DNA of 37,102 bases from Pyrinomonadaceae bacterium. GTDB taxonomy: Bacteria; Acidobacteriota; Blastocatellia; Pyrinomonadales; Pyrinomonadaceae. The position numbers were made by a program, and so were the translations under genes. This document shows positions 25,806 through 33,351 of this stretch, piece by piece (positions within the stretch are counted from its first letter, which is position 1; each line of letters begins with the position of its first letter). The DNA lies in assembly GCA_013003295.1 (NCBI GenBank), contig JABDJV010000099.1, positions 1 through 37,102 on the forward strand. The letters run 5' to 3'. The notes beneath the pieces were generated by a model, which was given only the letters and a program-made list of their open reading frames with translations, was not told where the DNA came from and did no database searches.

Positions 25806-26393
25806 TTAATTTGCCGGTCTTAATTCCGGACTAAAAAAACCAATCAGGTCCAGATTCGGAACCCGGCTAGGCAGCGCAGGCCGGGGCTGCGCTCCATTCA
25901 TATCCGCCATAAACTTTGGATCCATGACCTCAATATAGCGCCTGGTCATTTCCGGTGTAAAAACTTCAAGCAAGAAACGGTTTTCAACCCAGACTTCTAT
26001 CAATTGAAACAACCCCTCGCCTCGGTTACAGGTAAGCGTACGCCAATTTTCACGCCGTGCGAGTTCCTTTACTTCAACCTCACCTAGTTCAGTGTTGATC
26101 GCCAGATGAGTGGCCAAATAGTCTGGAAACCCATCTTCAGGAACGAATTTTGCCTCGAATTCCTCAGTCAGTGTGTTTTTGTCAAAACGAATCTCCGAGG
26201 GAAAACCTTTGCCCGGTTTAAGCACAATGTTGATCGGTGTAATCTCAACTGCCGTTCCCTTTCCGTCACCCGCAATTACAATAAACGAATCAGGACTTGG
26301 AGGAAACGGAAAAACAAAGCCTTTCCAAAGTTCAGCCAGGAATTTTGCGACGTTTTCAGGGTTTTTGACCCCAATTGATATATGGTTAATCAT
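25806..26393 (-). CDS. VOC-superfamily (glyoxalase/bleomycin-resistance fold) protein
   Basis: A 195-residue protein opening MINHISIGVKNPENVAKFLA, the first beta-alpha unit of a vicinal-oxygen-chelate domain, with the pattern FIVIAGDGKGTAVEITP and THLAINTE in the second half. Histidines (H4, and the one in THLAIN) and later glutamates (LLEVFTPEM) could form the metal site, but I cannot confirm which. A C-terminal extension of about 60 residues is unusual. The start has AAGGAG eight bases upstream. No partner gene is adjacent. The substrate is unknown. Confidence 0.75.
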   Translation of the reverse strand: MINHISIGVKNPENVAKFLAELWKGFVFPFPPSPDSFIVIAGDGKGTAVEITPINIVLKPGKGFPSEIRFDKNTLTEEFEAKFVPEDGFPDYLATHLAINTELGEVEVKELARRENWRTLTCNRGEGLFQLIEVWVENRFLLEVFTPEMTRRYIEVMDPKFMADMNGAQPRPALPSRVPNLDLIGFFSPELRPAN

Positions 26394-26776
26394 TTCAAAT
26401 ACTCCTTAAGATTAATAAGATGCGAACAATATTTGTTCCTCATATATAAACGCGTTGTCGGGAAAAAAATGGTATCAACGTTTTCAAACGGTTGCATAAA
26501 ACACGAGAAAAGAACCGGAACACCAGACAGAGTCCGTCTCAATTTCAATTTGGAATTACTTTTCCGGTCAGTGTGCTGTCGATTTCGATGACTGTTAAAT
26601 GCTAAAGCAGCGCTAATAATGAGGGTTAATCAGATTCTACCGTAAACATTTCATCGTTTACGCGTGAATCCGCACGGGAAACGGTCAGAGCATCGGAAAA
26701 TTGCGGATGAGGTAACCTGAACGAATCAGGAGCCCTGACTGAAGGCAGCGATATTGTAATTGGGAGAACTCTGGAG
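26394..26776. other. Intergenic region upstream of the VOC gene
   Basis: About 380 bases with no credible gene. Besides the operator-like palindrome at 26424-26438 there is a small perfect hairpin CGTAAAC...GTTTACG (26641-26662, 8-base loop) of unknown role. Confidence 0.5.
26424..26438 (-). promoter_or_regulatory. Perfect palindrome upstream of the VOC gene, candidate operator
   Basis: GAACAA-TAT-TTGTTC (26424-26438) is a perfect 15-base inverted repeat about 31 bases upstream of the VOC start codon, ahead of its AAGGAG site. The position suits a repressor site overlapping the promoter or transcription start. Confidence 0.5.
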
Positions 26777-26816
26777 AAAAAAAGGGAGCCGAAAATTCAG
26801 AATCGATTCGGCTCCC
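26777..26816 (-). terminator. Intrinsic terminator of the PepSY/two-component operon
   Basis: Read on the minus strand, GGGAGCCGAA (26816-26807) pairs perfectly with TTCGGCTCCC (26793-26784), followed by seven T. It lies 41 bases past the PepSY gene stop. Confidence 0.88.
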
Positions 26817-26856
26817 TCTCCGTCAGCGGCACCCCTACCGCCTTTGCGTTGGAAAA

Positions 26857-27504
26857 CTATTCAAATTCAGCAACCTTTGTCATTTTGAATTTTTTTGCCT
26901 TGCCTGAATTTGCATCTACGCGCACTTGGGTCAACTTGCCTTTTTTGCCTTTGATAACAAATGCAAAATAAGCATTTCGGTTATTGCTTATCAATTCCTC
27001 GCTTTGAATTTCGCCTTTGGATTTCTTGATGGCGATCTTGCGGGCACGTTCGATCGTAATATTGGTTTTGACGCTTGGAGCGTCGTCGTCGGAGACAATT
27101 GCAACCTCTTCAGTCGCTTCATCTTCTGTTTCTTCAACCGGCTCGCTCTCGGTTGATTCTTCTTCCGTAGGATCAGGATCTTCCTCATCCTCGTTCTTTT
27201 GCTCTTCGACGGATATTATTCTACCGTCAACTGAGGAAACCTGAACTTCAAACATCTTGTCTTCCTTGTTTTTAATCAGGAATGCATATGCCACCAAATT
27301 TCCGTCATCATCATCAACCGTGTATTCGTCTTCAACCGTTCCCGGAACCCGCTTTAACGCTATTTTCCTTGCTTGCTCCTTGGTAACTTCAGCGTTTACA
27401 ACGACCGAGATTTCTTGAATGTCCGAAGCATCTTGTGCCACAATCACACCTGCTGAGGCAAGTGATACTAAAAGCCCGAAAGCCACCAACGCATTGTTTT
27501 TCAT
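26857..27504 (-). CDS. Exported protein with two PepSY domains
   Basis: A 215-residue protein. The signal peptide (about 1-22) resembles that of the next PepSY protein (NALVAFGLLVSLASAG against NKLVAFGLLVSFGLVG), so the two are paralogues. PepSY 1 (about 32-105; TKEQARKIALKRVPGTVEDE, MFEVQVSSVDGRIISVEE) is followed by a very acidic Glu/Asp/Thr linker (about 105-140). PepSY 2 (about 143-210; ITIERARKIAIKKSKGEIQS, LTQVRVDANSGKAKKFK) completes it. The start is ATG 27504 with GAGGA eight bases upstream; a GTG at 27519 is the alternative. PepSY domains inhibit or sense peptidases or bind metal-stressed proteins. It is last in the operon of a two-component pair. Confidence 0.9.
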   Translation of the reverse strand: MKNNALVAFGLLVSLASAGVIVAQDASDIQEISVVVNAEVTKEQARKIALKRVPGTVEDEYTVDDDDGNLVAYAFLIKNKEDKMFEVQVSSVDGRIISVEEQKNEDEEDPDPTEEESTESEPVEETEDEATEEVAIVSDDDAPSVKTNITIERARKIAIKKSKGEIQSEELISNNRNAYFAFVIKGKKGKLTQVRVDANSGKAKKFKMTKVAEFE

Positions 27505-27654
27505 TATCTGAATCCTCACTATTATTTTTGATACGTTTGATCCGTATCTAATTTTGATTAATTTGCCGGAAATTCTTTCCCAGCTGCGGCAAGATTACAA
27601 TATGAAAGATAAATAGAAGATAAATTATCGAAAACTTTTTTATTGCGTTAAAAT

Positions 27655-27702
27655 AAAGAAAAACTGCGGTGAGTTTTGGATTTACCCATTACCACCGCAG
27701 TT
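27655..27702 (-). terminator. Terminator between the two PepSY genes
   Basis: On the minus strand AACTGCGGTG (27702-27693) pairs with CACCGCAGTT (27671-27662), followed by a T-rich tail. The 21-base loop is large. It may reduce expression of the distal PepSY gene relative to the proximal one. Confidence 0.7.
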
Positions 27703-27758
27703 ATCTTTCATTTCGACTGATTTTTAACTCGAAAAATTAGTAACTTACGAAATTTGTT

Positions 27759-28085
27759 TTACTGATACGAAGTGTCTTGCTCAGCGTAAAGGATCGCTCC
27801 GTTAGTTGCGTCAACCTGAACTTCCATCACTTTTTTCTTTTCGACGCGGATCTTGAATACGTATGCGATCAATTTTCCGCCTTCTTCCTCAAGACTAAAC
27901 TCTTCTTCGATCTTGCCTTCCGCCTTTTTTAGGGCGATCTTTCTTGCTTCTTCGATCGGGATCGGCGCCTGCCTGACGATCTCCGAATTTACATCTATTT
28001 GGAATACTGCGTTTTTAGCTTCAACTCCACCGACCAAACCAAACGAAACCAACAATCCGAATGCGACCAATTTATTTCTTTTCAT
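27759..28085 (-). CDS. Small exported PepSY-domain protein
   Basis: A 108-residue protein. A signal peptide (about 1-23) ends at GVEA-KNAVF, and one PepSY domain (about 40-103) has PIEEARKIALKKAEGKIEEE and VMEVQVDATNGAILYAEQ. The ribosome-binding site GAGGAAAAGAAA precedes the ATG. It lies 121 bases downstream of the histidine kinase gene and has a paralogue with two PepSY domains 254 bases further on. As a family member next to an EnvZ-like kinase it may act as a periplasmic ligand or buffer for the sensor, which is inference. Confidence 0.9.
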   Translation of the reverse strand: MKRNKLVAFGLLVSFGLVGGVEAKNAVFQIDVNSEIVRQAPIPIEEARKIALKKAEGKIEEEFSLEEEGGKLIAYVFKIRVEKKKVMEVQVDATNGAILYAEQDTSYQ

Positions 28086-28206
28086 TTTCTTTTCCTCAGC
28101 TTTTTTTGACTGCCCTTAGGCGTCTGGGTTTTAATTTCGGCTCAGGTTTTTCCTGAGATGTGCGAGAGAATACAGGAAGAAAGATAAACGCAGGATAAAT
28201 TTTTGA

Positions 28207-29661
28207 TTAGTTTTGATTTTTTTTTAAAGTTTTTGGAAGCGTAATTGTGAAGACAGTTTCCGATTCATCCGACTTTGAAAGCAAAAGCTCTCCATGATGC
28301 GTCTCGGCTATCCATTTTCCCATCGCGAGTCCGAGCCCGGCACCCGTGCCGAATTCATAATTATCTTTTTGCGGGCGTGAGGCCTCGGCACGGTAGAACC
28401 GCTCGAAAATTTTCGATCGCTCGGCAGTTGGAATTGGTTCCCCGGAATTGGAGACCGCAACGATATAAGTAGAATTCTCCGCGGAGCATTTTAACGTAAC
28501 TCTTCCGTCTTGCTGCGAATACTTGATCGCGTTATCAAGAAGAATAATGATCAGACGTCTGATCAGAGCTTCGTCGCCTTCAAATGAAAGATCGGTCCCC
28601 GAAGATACTACAAGGGCGAGACCTCTTGTTTTCACGAGCGTTCGAACTGCTTTCGCCGTTTCGTTAATTAGCTCATCGAGGTAAAACGTCGAGAGATCCA
28701 ATTCATATTGGTCGGCGTCTGCCCGTACCAGTGTAAAAAGATCTTCAACGATTTTTGAAAGCCTGGCGCCCTCTTGTTCGATCACTTCCAAAGACTCACG
28801 GTATTCTTCCTCAGGGCGATTCTTTTTCTGAAGGGAAACTTCAGCTTCACCGAGTATTATCGCAAGCGGCGTTCGCAACTCATGTGAAGCATCGGACATA
28901 AATCGTTTCTGAATTTCAAATGAATCCTCGAGACGGCCAAGCATTCGATTAAAAGTGGCAGCAAGGTTTTCAACCTCATCATTGCCGTTTTTCGTAGGCA
29001 AACGCTCGTATAGATTATGAGAAGAAATATAGGAGGCCTTGTCATTCATTTCGTTTAGCGGCCGGAGGCTTTTTTGTGCTATGTAGTAACCGCCAAGAAT
29101 TGACAATAAGAGCGCTGCCGGGATTCCAGAAACCAGCAGAAATCGAATATTTGAGAGAAGTTCGGTCTGGTTTGTAAGAGGCCGCAAGGTTGCAATATTT
29201 ATCTCCCGTCCACCAATTGACGCATTCTCCTGAAATATTCTTATATTGGATTCGTTTTTGATGGTTACTGTTGTGTAAACACCGGACGTTGTAAACTCCG
29301 TGTCGAGTTTCTCAATCGGAACATCTTCTACGGAAATATTGAAAGTCGGGTATTTCAGTTTCGCATTATTTTGAAGGCGCGGGCTGGCGGCTATCAAATT
29401 ATTTTCGCGATCATAAATTACAAAAACAATGTACTGAAAACGAAAATCCTCGAGTACGTCTTCGATCGATTCGTTTGACTGAACGGGGCTATTTGTAAGT
29501 CTTGTAATTAAAGCGTCACTAGCATCGTCGAGGGAGTCATCAGCGAGCTGCATGACTGTTTGGTTGATCAGTATATAAAACACCAGCACGAATACGATAA
29601 GGGTCAATGCCAGGATCAGCGCATACCAAAATGTCAATTTGATTCTTAAGGAATTGAACAT
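28207..29661 (-). CDS. Sensor histidine kinase (HAMP, HisKA, HATPase)
   Basis: A 484-residue membrane kinase from the chosen ATG at 29661, which begins MFNSLRIKLTFWYALIL; a TTG at 29712 would overlap the regulator gene and add 17 residues. Transmembrane helix 1 (about 12-33) and helix 2 (about 173-193) enclose a periplasmic sensor region of about 140 residues. A HAMP linker follows (about 195-250), then the H-box FMSDASHELRTPLAII with H260. The N-box is LLDNAIKYS and the G-box is GTGAGLGLAMGKWIAETHHG. It is partner to the OmpR-type regulator upstream. The PepSY proteins downstream in the same operon are candidate periplasmic input modulators. Confidence 0.94.
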   Translation of the reverse strand: MFNSLRIKLTFWYALILALTLIVFVLVFYILINQTVMQLADDSLDDASDALITRLTNSPVQSNESIEDVLEDFRFQYIVFVIYDRENNLIAASPRLQNNAKLKYPTFNISVEDVPIEKLDTEFTTSGVYTTVTIKNESNIRIFQENASIGGREINIATLRPLTNQTELLSNIRFLLVSGIPAALLLSILGGYYIAQKSLRPLNEMNDKASYISSHNLYERLPTKNGNDEVENLAATFNRMLGRLEDSFEIQKRFMSDASHELRTPLAIILGEAEVSLQKKNRPEEEYRESLEVIEQEGARLSKIVEDLFTLVRADADQYELDLSTFYLDELINETAKAVRTLVKTRGLALVVSSGTDLSFEGDEALIRRLIIILLDNAIKYSQQDGRVTLKCSAENSTYIVAVSNSGEPIPTAERSKIFERFYRAEASRPQKDNYEFGTGAGLGLAMGKWIAETHHGELLLSKSDESETVFTITLPKTLKKNQN

Positions 29662-29701
29662 CAATATTCTCTTTAATCCGCCCGCGAGTTCCAAAAAATG
29701 T

Positions 29702-30373
29702 CTAGTTCTCAAGGATGTAGCCGGAGCCCCGGCGGGTCTTTAATGTGGGCGCACTCACCGATTTCGCAAGTTTTTGGCGGAGACGGTTTACATAGACTTC
29801 GATCAGGTTTGAGAACGGATCAAAGCTCTCGTCCCAAACATGTTCTGAGATCTCCTCGCGGCCGATCACACGATCAGCGTTTCTGACAAAATACTGCAGC
29901 AAAGCATATTCTTTTGTAGTTAAAACGATATTCTCTCCATTACCTTTTGCTGTTTGCGAGCGGGTATCGATTTCGAGCTCGCCGGCGGTGATCTTGGTTG
30001 GCAGAATTTCACTTCTCGGCCGTCTTAACAGCGCCCGGAGCCTTGCGAGCAATTCGCCGAATTCAAAGGGTTTCGTTAAGTAATCGTCAGCACCGGTATC
30101 AAGGCCATGGATTCTGTCCTCGACCGTGTCCTTTGCCGTGAGCATTAGAACCGGAATTGTGTTTCCGGAGCTGCGAATTTCTTCGCAGACTTCGAAGCCG
30201 TTCTTGGCCGGCATATTTACGTCTAAAATTGCCAGGTCGTAATCGTTGACGTCGATTTGATAAAGCGCGTCTTCACCGTCGGCGACGTGGTCGACGGCAT
30301 AGGCATTCTCTTTCAGACCTTTCTGAATAAATCGGGCAATTCGCTTGTCGTCTTCTGCCAACAATATCCGCAT
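29702..30373 (-). CDS. OmpR/PhoB-family response regulator
   Basis: A 223-residue regulator. The receiver domain (about 1-118) has D8-D9, phospho-acceptor D51 in AILDVNMPAKNG, T79 in LMLTAKD, and K101 in YLTKPFEFGELLARLRALLR. The winged-helix DNA-binding domain (about 128-222) has LTTKEYALLQYFVRNADRVI, ISEHVWDE and EVYVNRLRQKL. It is the first gene of the operon; the histidine kinase follows after 40 bases. Output targets are not visible here, but the PepSY genes are in the same operon. Confidence 0.95.
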   Translation of the reverse strand: MRILLAEDDKRIARFIQKGLKENAYAVDHVADGEDALYQIDVNDYDLAILDVNMPAKNGFEVCEEIRSSGNTIPVLMLTAKDTVEDRIHGLDTGADDYLTKPFEFGELLARLRALLRRPRSEILPTKITAGELEIDTRSQTAKGNGENIVLTTKEYALLQYFVRNADRVIGREEISEHVWDESFDPFSNLIEVYVNRLRQKLAKSVSAPTLKTRRGSGYILEN

Positions 30374-30492
30374 ATAGATATTTTCTCCGAATACTTAAGA
30401 TGCGTAATTATAATCAAAAACGACAAATTTGATATAAAAAAATGAGCGAATGCGGGGAGGCGGTTATTGGTGAGGTATAGAATTTAATTAAT

Positions 30493-31218
30493 TTATTTCC
30501 GGCCGGTATAAATTTCTATTTCCTCAGCGGAGAGTTCTCTTGATACCCCAACCGGAAGTTTGCTGTCGGAAATATGTCCGATTCTTGTGCGGCGGAGTTT
30601 TACGACCGAGTAGCCGATCGCGTCAAACATCTTTCTGATCTGCTGATTGTGTCCCTCGTTTAAGGTGATCTCAAACCAGGCGTTCTTTTCTGTTGCGCGC
30701 AGTTCCTTGATTTGAGCAGGAGCGGTCTTGAAGCCATCCACAAGTCGGATTCCCCGGCGAAGTCTATTGATCGCGTTAGGATTTGGCAATCCTTTAACTT
30801 TTACTTCATAAACCTTTGGTATTTTCCGAGACGACGAGATCAAATTTGCAAACTCGCCATCGTTTGTGAGGATTATCAAACCCTCCGTATTAAAATCCAG
30901 ACGGCCGACGGGAAACAAACGGCCATGTTTTTTGGGAACGAGATCGGTTATGAGTTTTCGGTTTTCCGGATCTGACACGCTCGATAAATATCCTTTTGGT
31001 TTATTGACCAGAATGTAAACGTCTTTGCGGTTTTCCAGGGATGGGTTTATGAGCTTTCCGTTTACCTTAATGTGGTCTTCAGCAGGATCCGCCTTCGACC
31101 CGAGTTTGGTTACCCTTTTGCCGTTGACCGTCACCATGCCGTCGGTGATGAGTTTTTCTGCCTTGCGCCGCGATGTGATTCCGGCCTTGGCGATCAGTTT
31201 TTGTAAGCGTTCTTTCAT
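30493..31218 (-). CDS. rluB: RsuA/RluB-family rRNA pseudouridine synthase
   Basis: A 241-residue enzyme. An S4 RNA-binding domain (about 1-60; MKERLQKLIAKAGITSRRKA) is followed by the pseudouridine synthase domain with the catalytic aspartate D108 in GRLDFNTEGLIILTND and the stretch NEGHNQQIRKMFDAIGYSVV. The S4 pattern and the usual neighbourhood of scpA-scpB point to RluB, which modifies 23S rRNA in the peptidyl-transferase region, rather than RsuA or RluE. In this genome an inserted segment (31226-32779) separates it from scpB. Confidence 0.93.
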   Translation of the reverse strand: MKERLQKLIAKAGITSRRKAEKLITDGMVTVNGKRVTKLGSKADPAEDHIKVNGKLINPSLENRKDVYILVNKPKGYLSSVSDPENRKLITDLVPKKHGRLFPVGRLDFNTEGLIILTNDGEFANLISSSRKIPKVYEVKVKGLPNPNAINRLRRGIRLVDGFKTAPAQIKELRATEKNAWFEITLNEGHNQQIRKMFDAIGYSVVKLRRTRIGHISDSKLPVGVSRELSAEEIEIYTGRK

Positions 31219-31225
31219 TTATCGT

Positions 31226-31260
31226 CAGTGAGCTGTAAGCAGTGAGCCGTAAGCAGTAAG
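31226..31260 (+). repeat. Five degenerate heptamers, left flank of the insert
   Basis: Five consecutive 7-base units with consensus CNGTRAG (CAGTGAG, CTGTAAG, CAGTGAG, CCGTAAG, CAGTAAG) begin eight bases beyond the rluB start codon. The same unit in opposite orientation flanks the other side of the insert at 32759-32779. Confidence 0.75.
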
Positions 31261-31263
31261 CGG

Positions 31264-31495
31264 CTATTTTCGTTTTCCGATGCTCTTTTCCAGTCCGTAT
31301 GTAACGGCTAAACATTCATCGATGAAGTTCTCGACAATCTTATAACGATTTTCGCTCAAATAACCAACTCGGAGTGCAATCTCAGTTTGTGTTTAGTTCA
31401 TTTAACGAACCGATGGCGATGCTCAAAGAGTTTTTGAATTGCCGAGTTGACCGATCAGCTGCTCCCTCCGCAATATTTGACACAAACTTGCACAT
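31264..31495 (-). pseudogene. Four-helix-bundle (rRNA intervening-sequence type) protein remnant
   Basis: On the minus strand, from about 31495, the translation runs VSNIAEGAADRSTRQFKNSL then SIAIGSLNELNT, matching the second half of the four-helix-bundle/23S-IVS protein family. The frame then hits TGA at 31384. One frame over, the typical C-terminus continues without break (EIALRVGYLSENRYKIVENF and onward) to TAG at 31266. The wording N-T-[Q]-T-E-I suggests loss of two bases from a CA-repeat (ACACACA to ACACA). The usual N-terminal half is missing. It is thus a truncated and frameshifted relic, not a working gene. Confidence 0.7.
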
Positions 31496-31553
31496 GGCGG
31501 TGTAATCATAGAAACGGGTCGAAATGAATAATCCACGAAAGGACCAGGTCGCA

Positions 31554-32675
31554 ATGAGACATTTCTTATTTATAATAGTGCTGATCTCTGCCACAAGTTT
31601 AATCATTCCGCAGACTGGAATGCGAACTCACGATGATTGGTACTTCACGACAGACGACAGAACGACGAAGATCTATGTTCGCGAAATAGGAATCGGTGAG
31701 CCGTTTATCGTGATTCATGGCGGTTTCGGGGCCGAGCATAGTTACCTGATCGAAGCAGTTCGCGGACTCAGGTCAAAGCATCGGTTTATTTTTTATGACC
31801 AGCGAGGATCGCTCCGTTCTCCAACCGCACCGGAAAATATCTCGGTTGACAAGCACGTCGCCGATATTGAATCTCTGCGGCGGGCTCTTGGCCTGGAACA
31901 GATCAATCTGCTGGGTCATTCGATGGGCACCTTGTTGGCCATGAAATACATGCGCACTTACCCGGGTCGAACCAAGAAAGTTGTACTGGTCGGAGCGCTC
32001 TATCCTCGTGCCGGTCGTTTTCTGAACGATACGGAGCGTGAATTGAAATCGACTTCCGACAAACAGTTCGTCGAATTTACAAAGCGTCCTGAAGTCGCCG
32101 CGGAATTTGAAAAACTTGGGATGAAGGGGGCTGAAAAGCCACCGGCGGAGCGTTCGGCGGAAGAGAATAAGTCTATGGCCGCAGCGTGGCCCAAACTGAC
32201 GCAAAAGCAAAAGGCGCACCTCGACAGGATCAGCAGTGCCGCGCCCAATATCTTTTATATCGAAAGGTGGCCAAGAATGGCTGCCACGCGACCTAATTTC
32301 AAACAAGACGCCGGATCGGCAGCCTTCAAAACGCTCGAAACTGATTACGATTTTGTCGCGGAATTACGTACGCACTCGTATCCGGTTACGGTGATAATCG
32401 GCGATCATGATCTTTCGGATTTTGGAGCACATCGTTGGAGTTGGCTGAACGACGAACTGAATTTAGTGCGGCTGAATGTTATCAAACGAGCCGGCCACAA
32501 TATTTGGATTGATCAGCCGCGGAGCTTCCGTTCGGTTCTTTCAAGGGTCCTTATGGGAGATACCCGGGGCTCCGGATTTGGTTTTCCGCGAGCATCAAAT
32601 TGTTCCTGTCGGCGCATCTGCGAAACGAGACCATACGTTTCCTGCTTCGGAAACTCTTGGGTCAATTATAGATAG
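31554..32675 (+). CDS. Alpha/beta hydrolase, exported (proline iminopeptidase-like)
   Basis: A 373-residue protein from ATG 31554, chosen because a signal peptide begins there (MRHFLFIIVLISATSLI) and AAAGGA lies ten bases upstream; ATG 31524 would add ten residues. The hydrolase fold shows the oxyanion strand FIVIHGGFG, the base-flipping YDQRGSLRSP loop as in prolyl iminopeptidases, the nucleophile elbow LLGHSMGT with Ser123 (133 from the earlier start), the acid in IIGDHDLSDFGAH, and the base His in RAGHNIWIDQP. The true domain probably ends near residue 340. The last 35 or so residues look like out-of-frame sequence. The gene lies on the opposite strand to its neighbours and inside the heptamer-flanked insert. 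Confidence 0.85.
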   Translation: MRHFLFIIVLISATSLIIPQTGMRTHDDWYFTTDDRTTKIYVREIGIGEPFIVIHGGFGAEHSYLIEAVRGLRSKHRFIFYDQRGSLRSPTAPENISVDKHVADIESLRRALGLEQINLLGHSMGTLLAMKYMRTYPGRTKKVVLVGALYPRAGRFLNDTERELKSTSDKQFVEFTKRPEVAAEFEKLGMKGAEKPPAERSAEENKSMAAAWPKLTQKQKAHLDRISSAAPNIFYIERWPRMAATRPNFKQDAGSAAFKTLETDYDFVAELRTHSYPVTVIIGDHDLSDFGAHRWSWLNDELNLVRLNVIKRAGHNIWIDQPRSFRSVLSRVLMGDTRGSGFGFPRASNCSCRRICETRPYVSCFGNSWVNYR

Positions 32676-32758
32676 TTTCAACAAGGATCATGCCTTTTTG
32701 CCAGGCAATCAGGCGTTTGTGAAGTTTCATTTTTTTGCTCCTTATCGGGGCCACCCTG

Positions 32759-32779
32759 CTCACCGCTTACCGCTCACTC
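32759..32779 (-). repeat. Three degenerate heptamers, right flank of the insert
   Basis: Three units CTCACCG, CTTACCG, CTCACTC (32759-32779) read on the minus strand as GAGTGAG, CGGTAAG, CGGTGAG. They are the inverted form of the array at 31226-31260 and directly abut the scpB stop codon at 32780-32782. Confidence 0.75.
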
Positions 32780-33337
32780 CTACTGAACCAGATCTTCGAA
32801 GTCTTCAATGCTGGGCAGTTCGGAAAGATCTTTCAAGCCAAACTGTATGAGGAAGTCCTTTGAAGTTCCGTACTGCATCGGGCGTCCGACCGTTTCCTTA
32901 CGCCCCTTTGAAACTATGAGGCGTTTGTCCAGAAGGGTTTTGATCGAAGATGCTGATTGCACTCCGCGAATTTCCAGGATCTCCGGAACCGTTACGGGCT
33001 GTTTGTAGGCGATCACCGAAAGCGTCTCAAGCGACGCGAGAGAGAGCTTCGCTGAAGGGCGGGTCTTTAGAAATTCCCTGATCTCCTCATGGTATTGGGT
33101 TCGAGTAGAAATTTGCCAACCGCCTCCGATCTCGCGAACCTGCAAACCACTTTCGCGTTCTTCATATTCAGCCTGAAGCGCATCGAGAGCGGATTCGATC
33201 GTCTCTTTGTCCTCACCAAGGACATTTATCATCATGCGAACCGTCAAGGGTTCGTCGGCAACAAATATCAGCGCTTCGACCGTTGCGACGAGTTCGCCCG
33301 TTGTTCGTCTTTGTTTTGCGGTAGCTTCTGAGGCCAT
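32780..33337 (-). CDS. scpB: Segregation and condensation protein ScpB
   Basis: A 185-residue protein with two winged-helix domains, the kleisin-associated subunit of the SMC-ScpAB condensin that compacts and segregates the chromosome. Visible family stretches are LVATVEALIFVADEPLTVRM, KLSLASLETLSVIAYKQPVT and EILEIRGVQSASSIKTLLDK, followed by VGRPMQYGTSKDFL. The length is usual. It starts 14 bases after scpA, so the two are one operon. Its stop codon touches the heptamer array of the insert. Confidence 0.96.
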   Translation of the reverse strand: MASEATAKQRRTTGELVATVEALIFVADEPLTVRMMINVLGEDKETIESALDALQAEYEERESGLQVREIGGGWQISTRTQYHEEIREFLKTRPSAKLSLASLETLSVIAYKQPVTVPEILEIRGVQSASSIKTLLDKRLIVSKGRKETVGRPMQYGTSKDFLIQFGLKDLSELPSIEDFEDLVQ

Positions 33338-33351
33338 AAGGTCGGGTTGAA

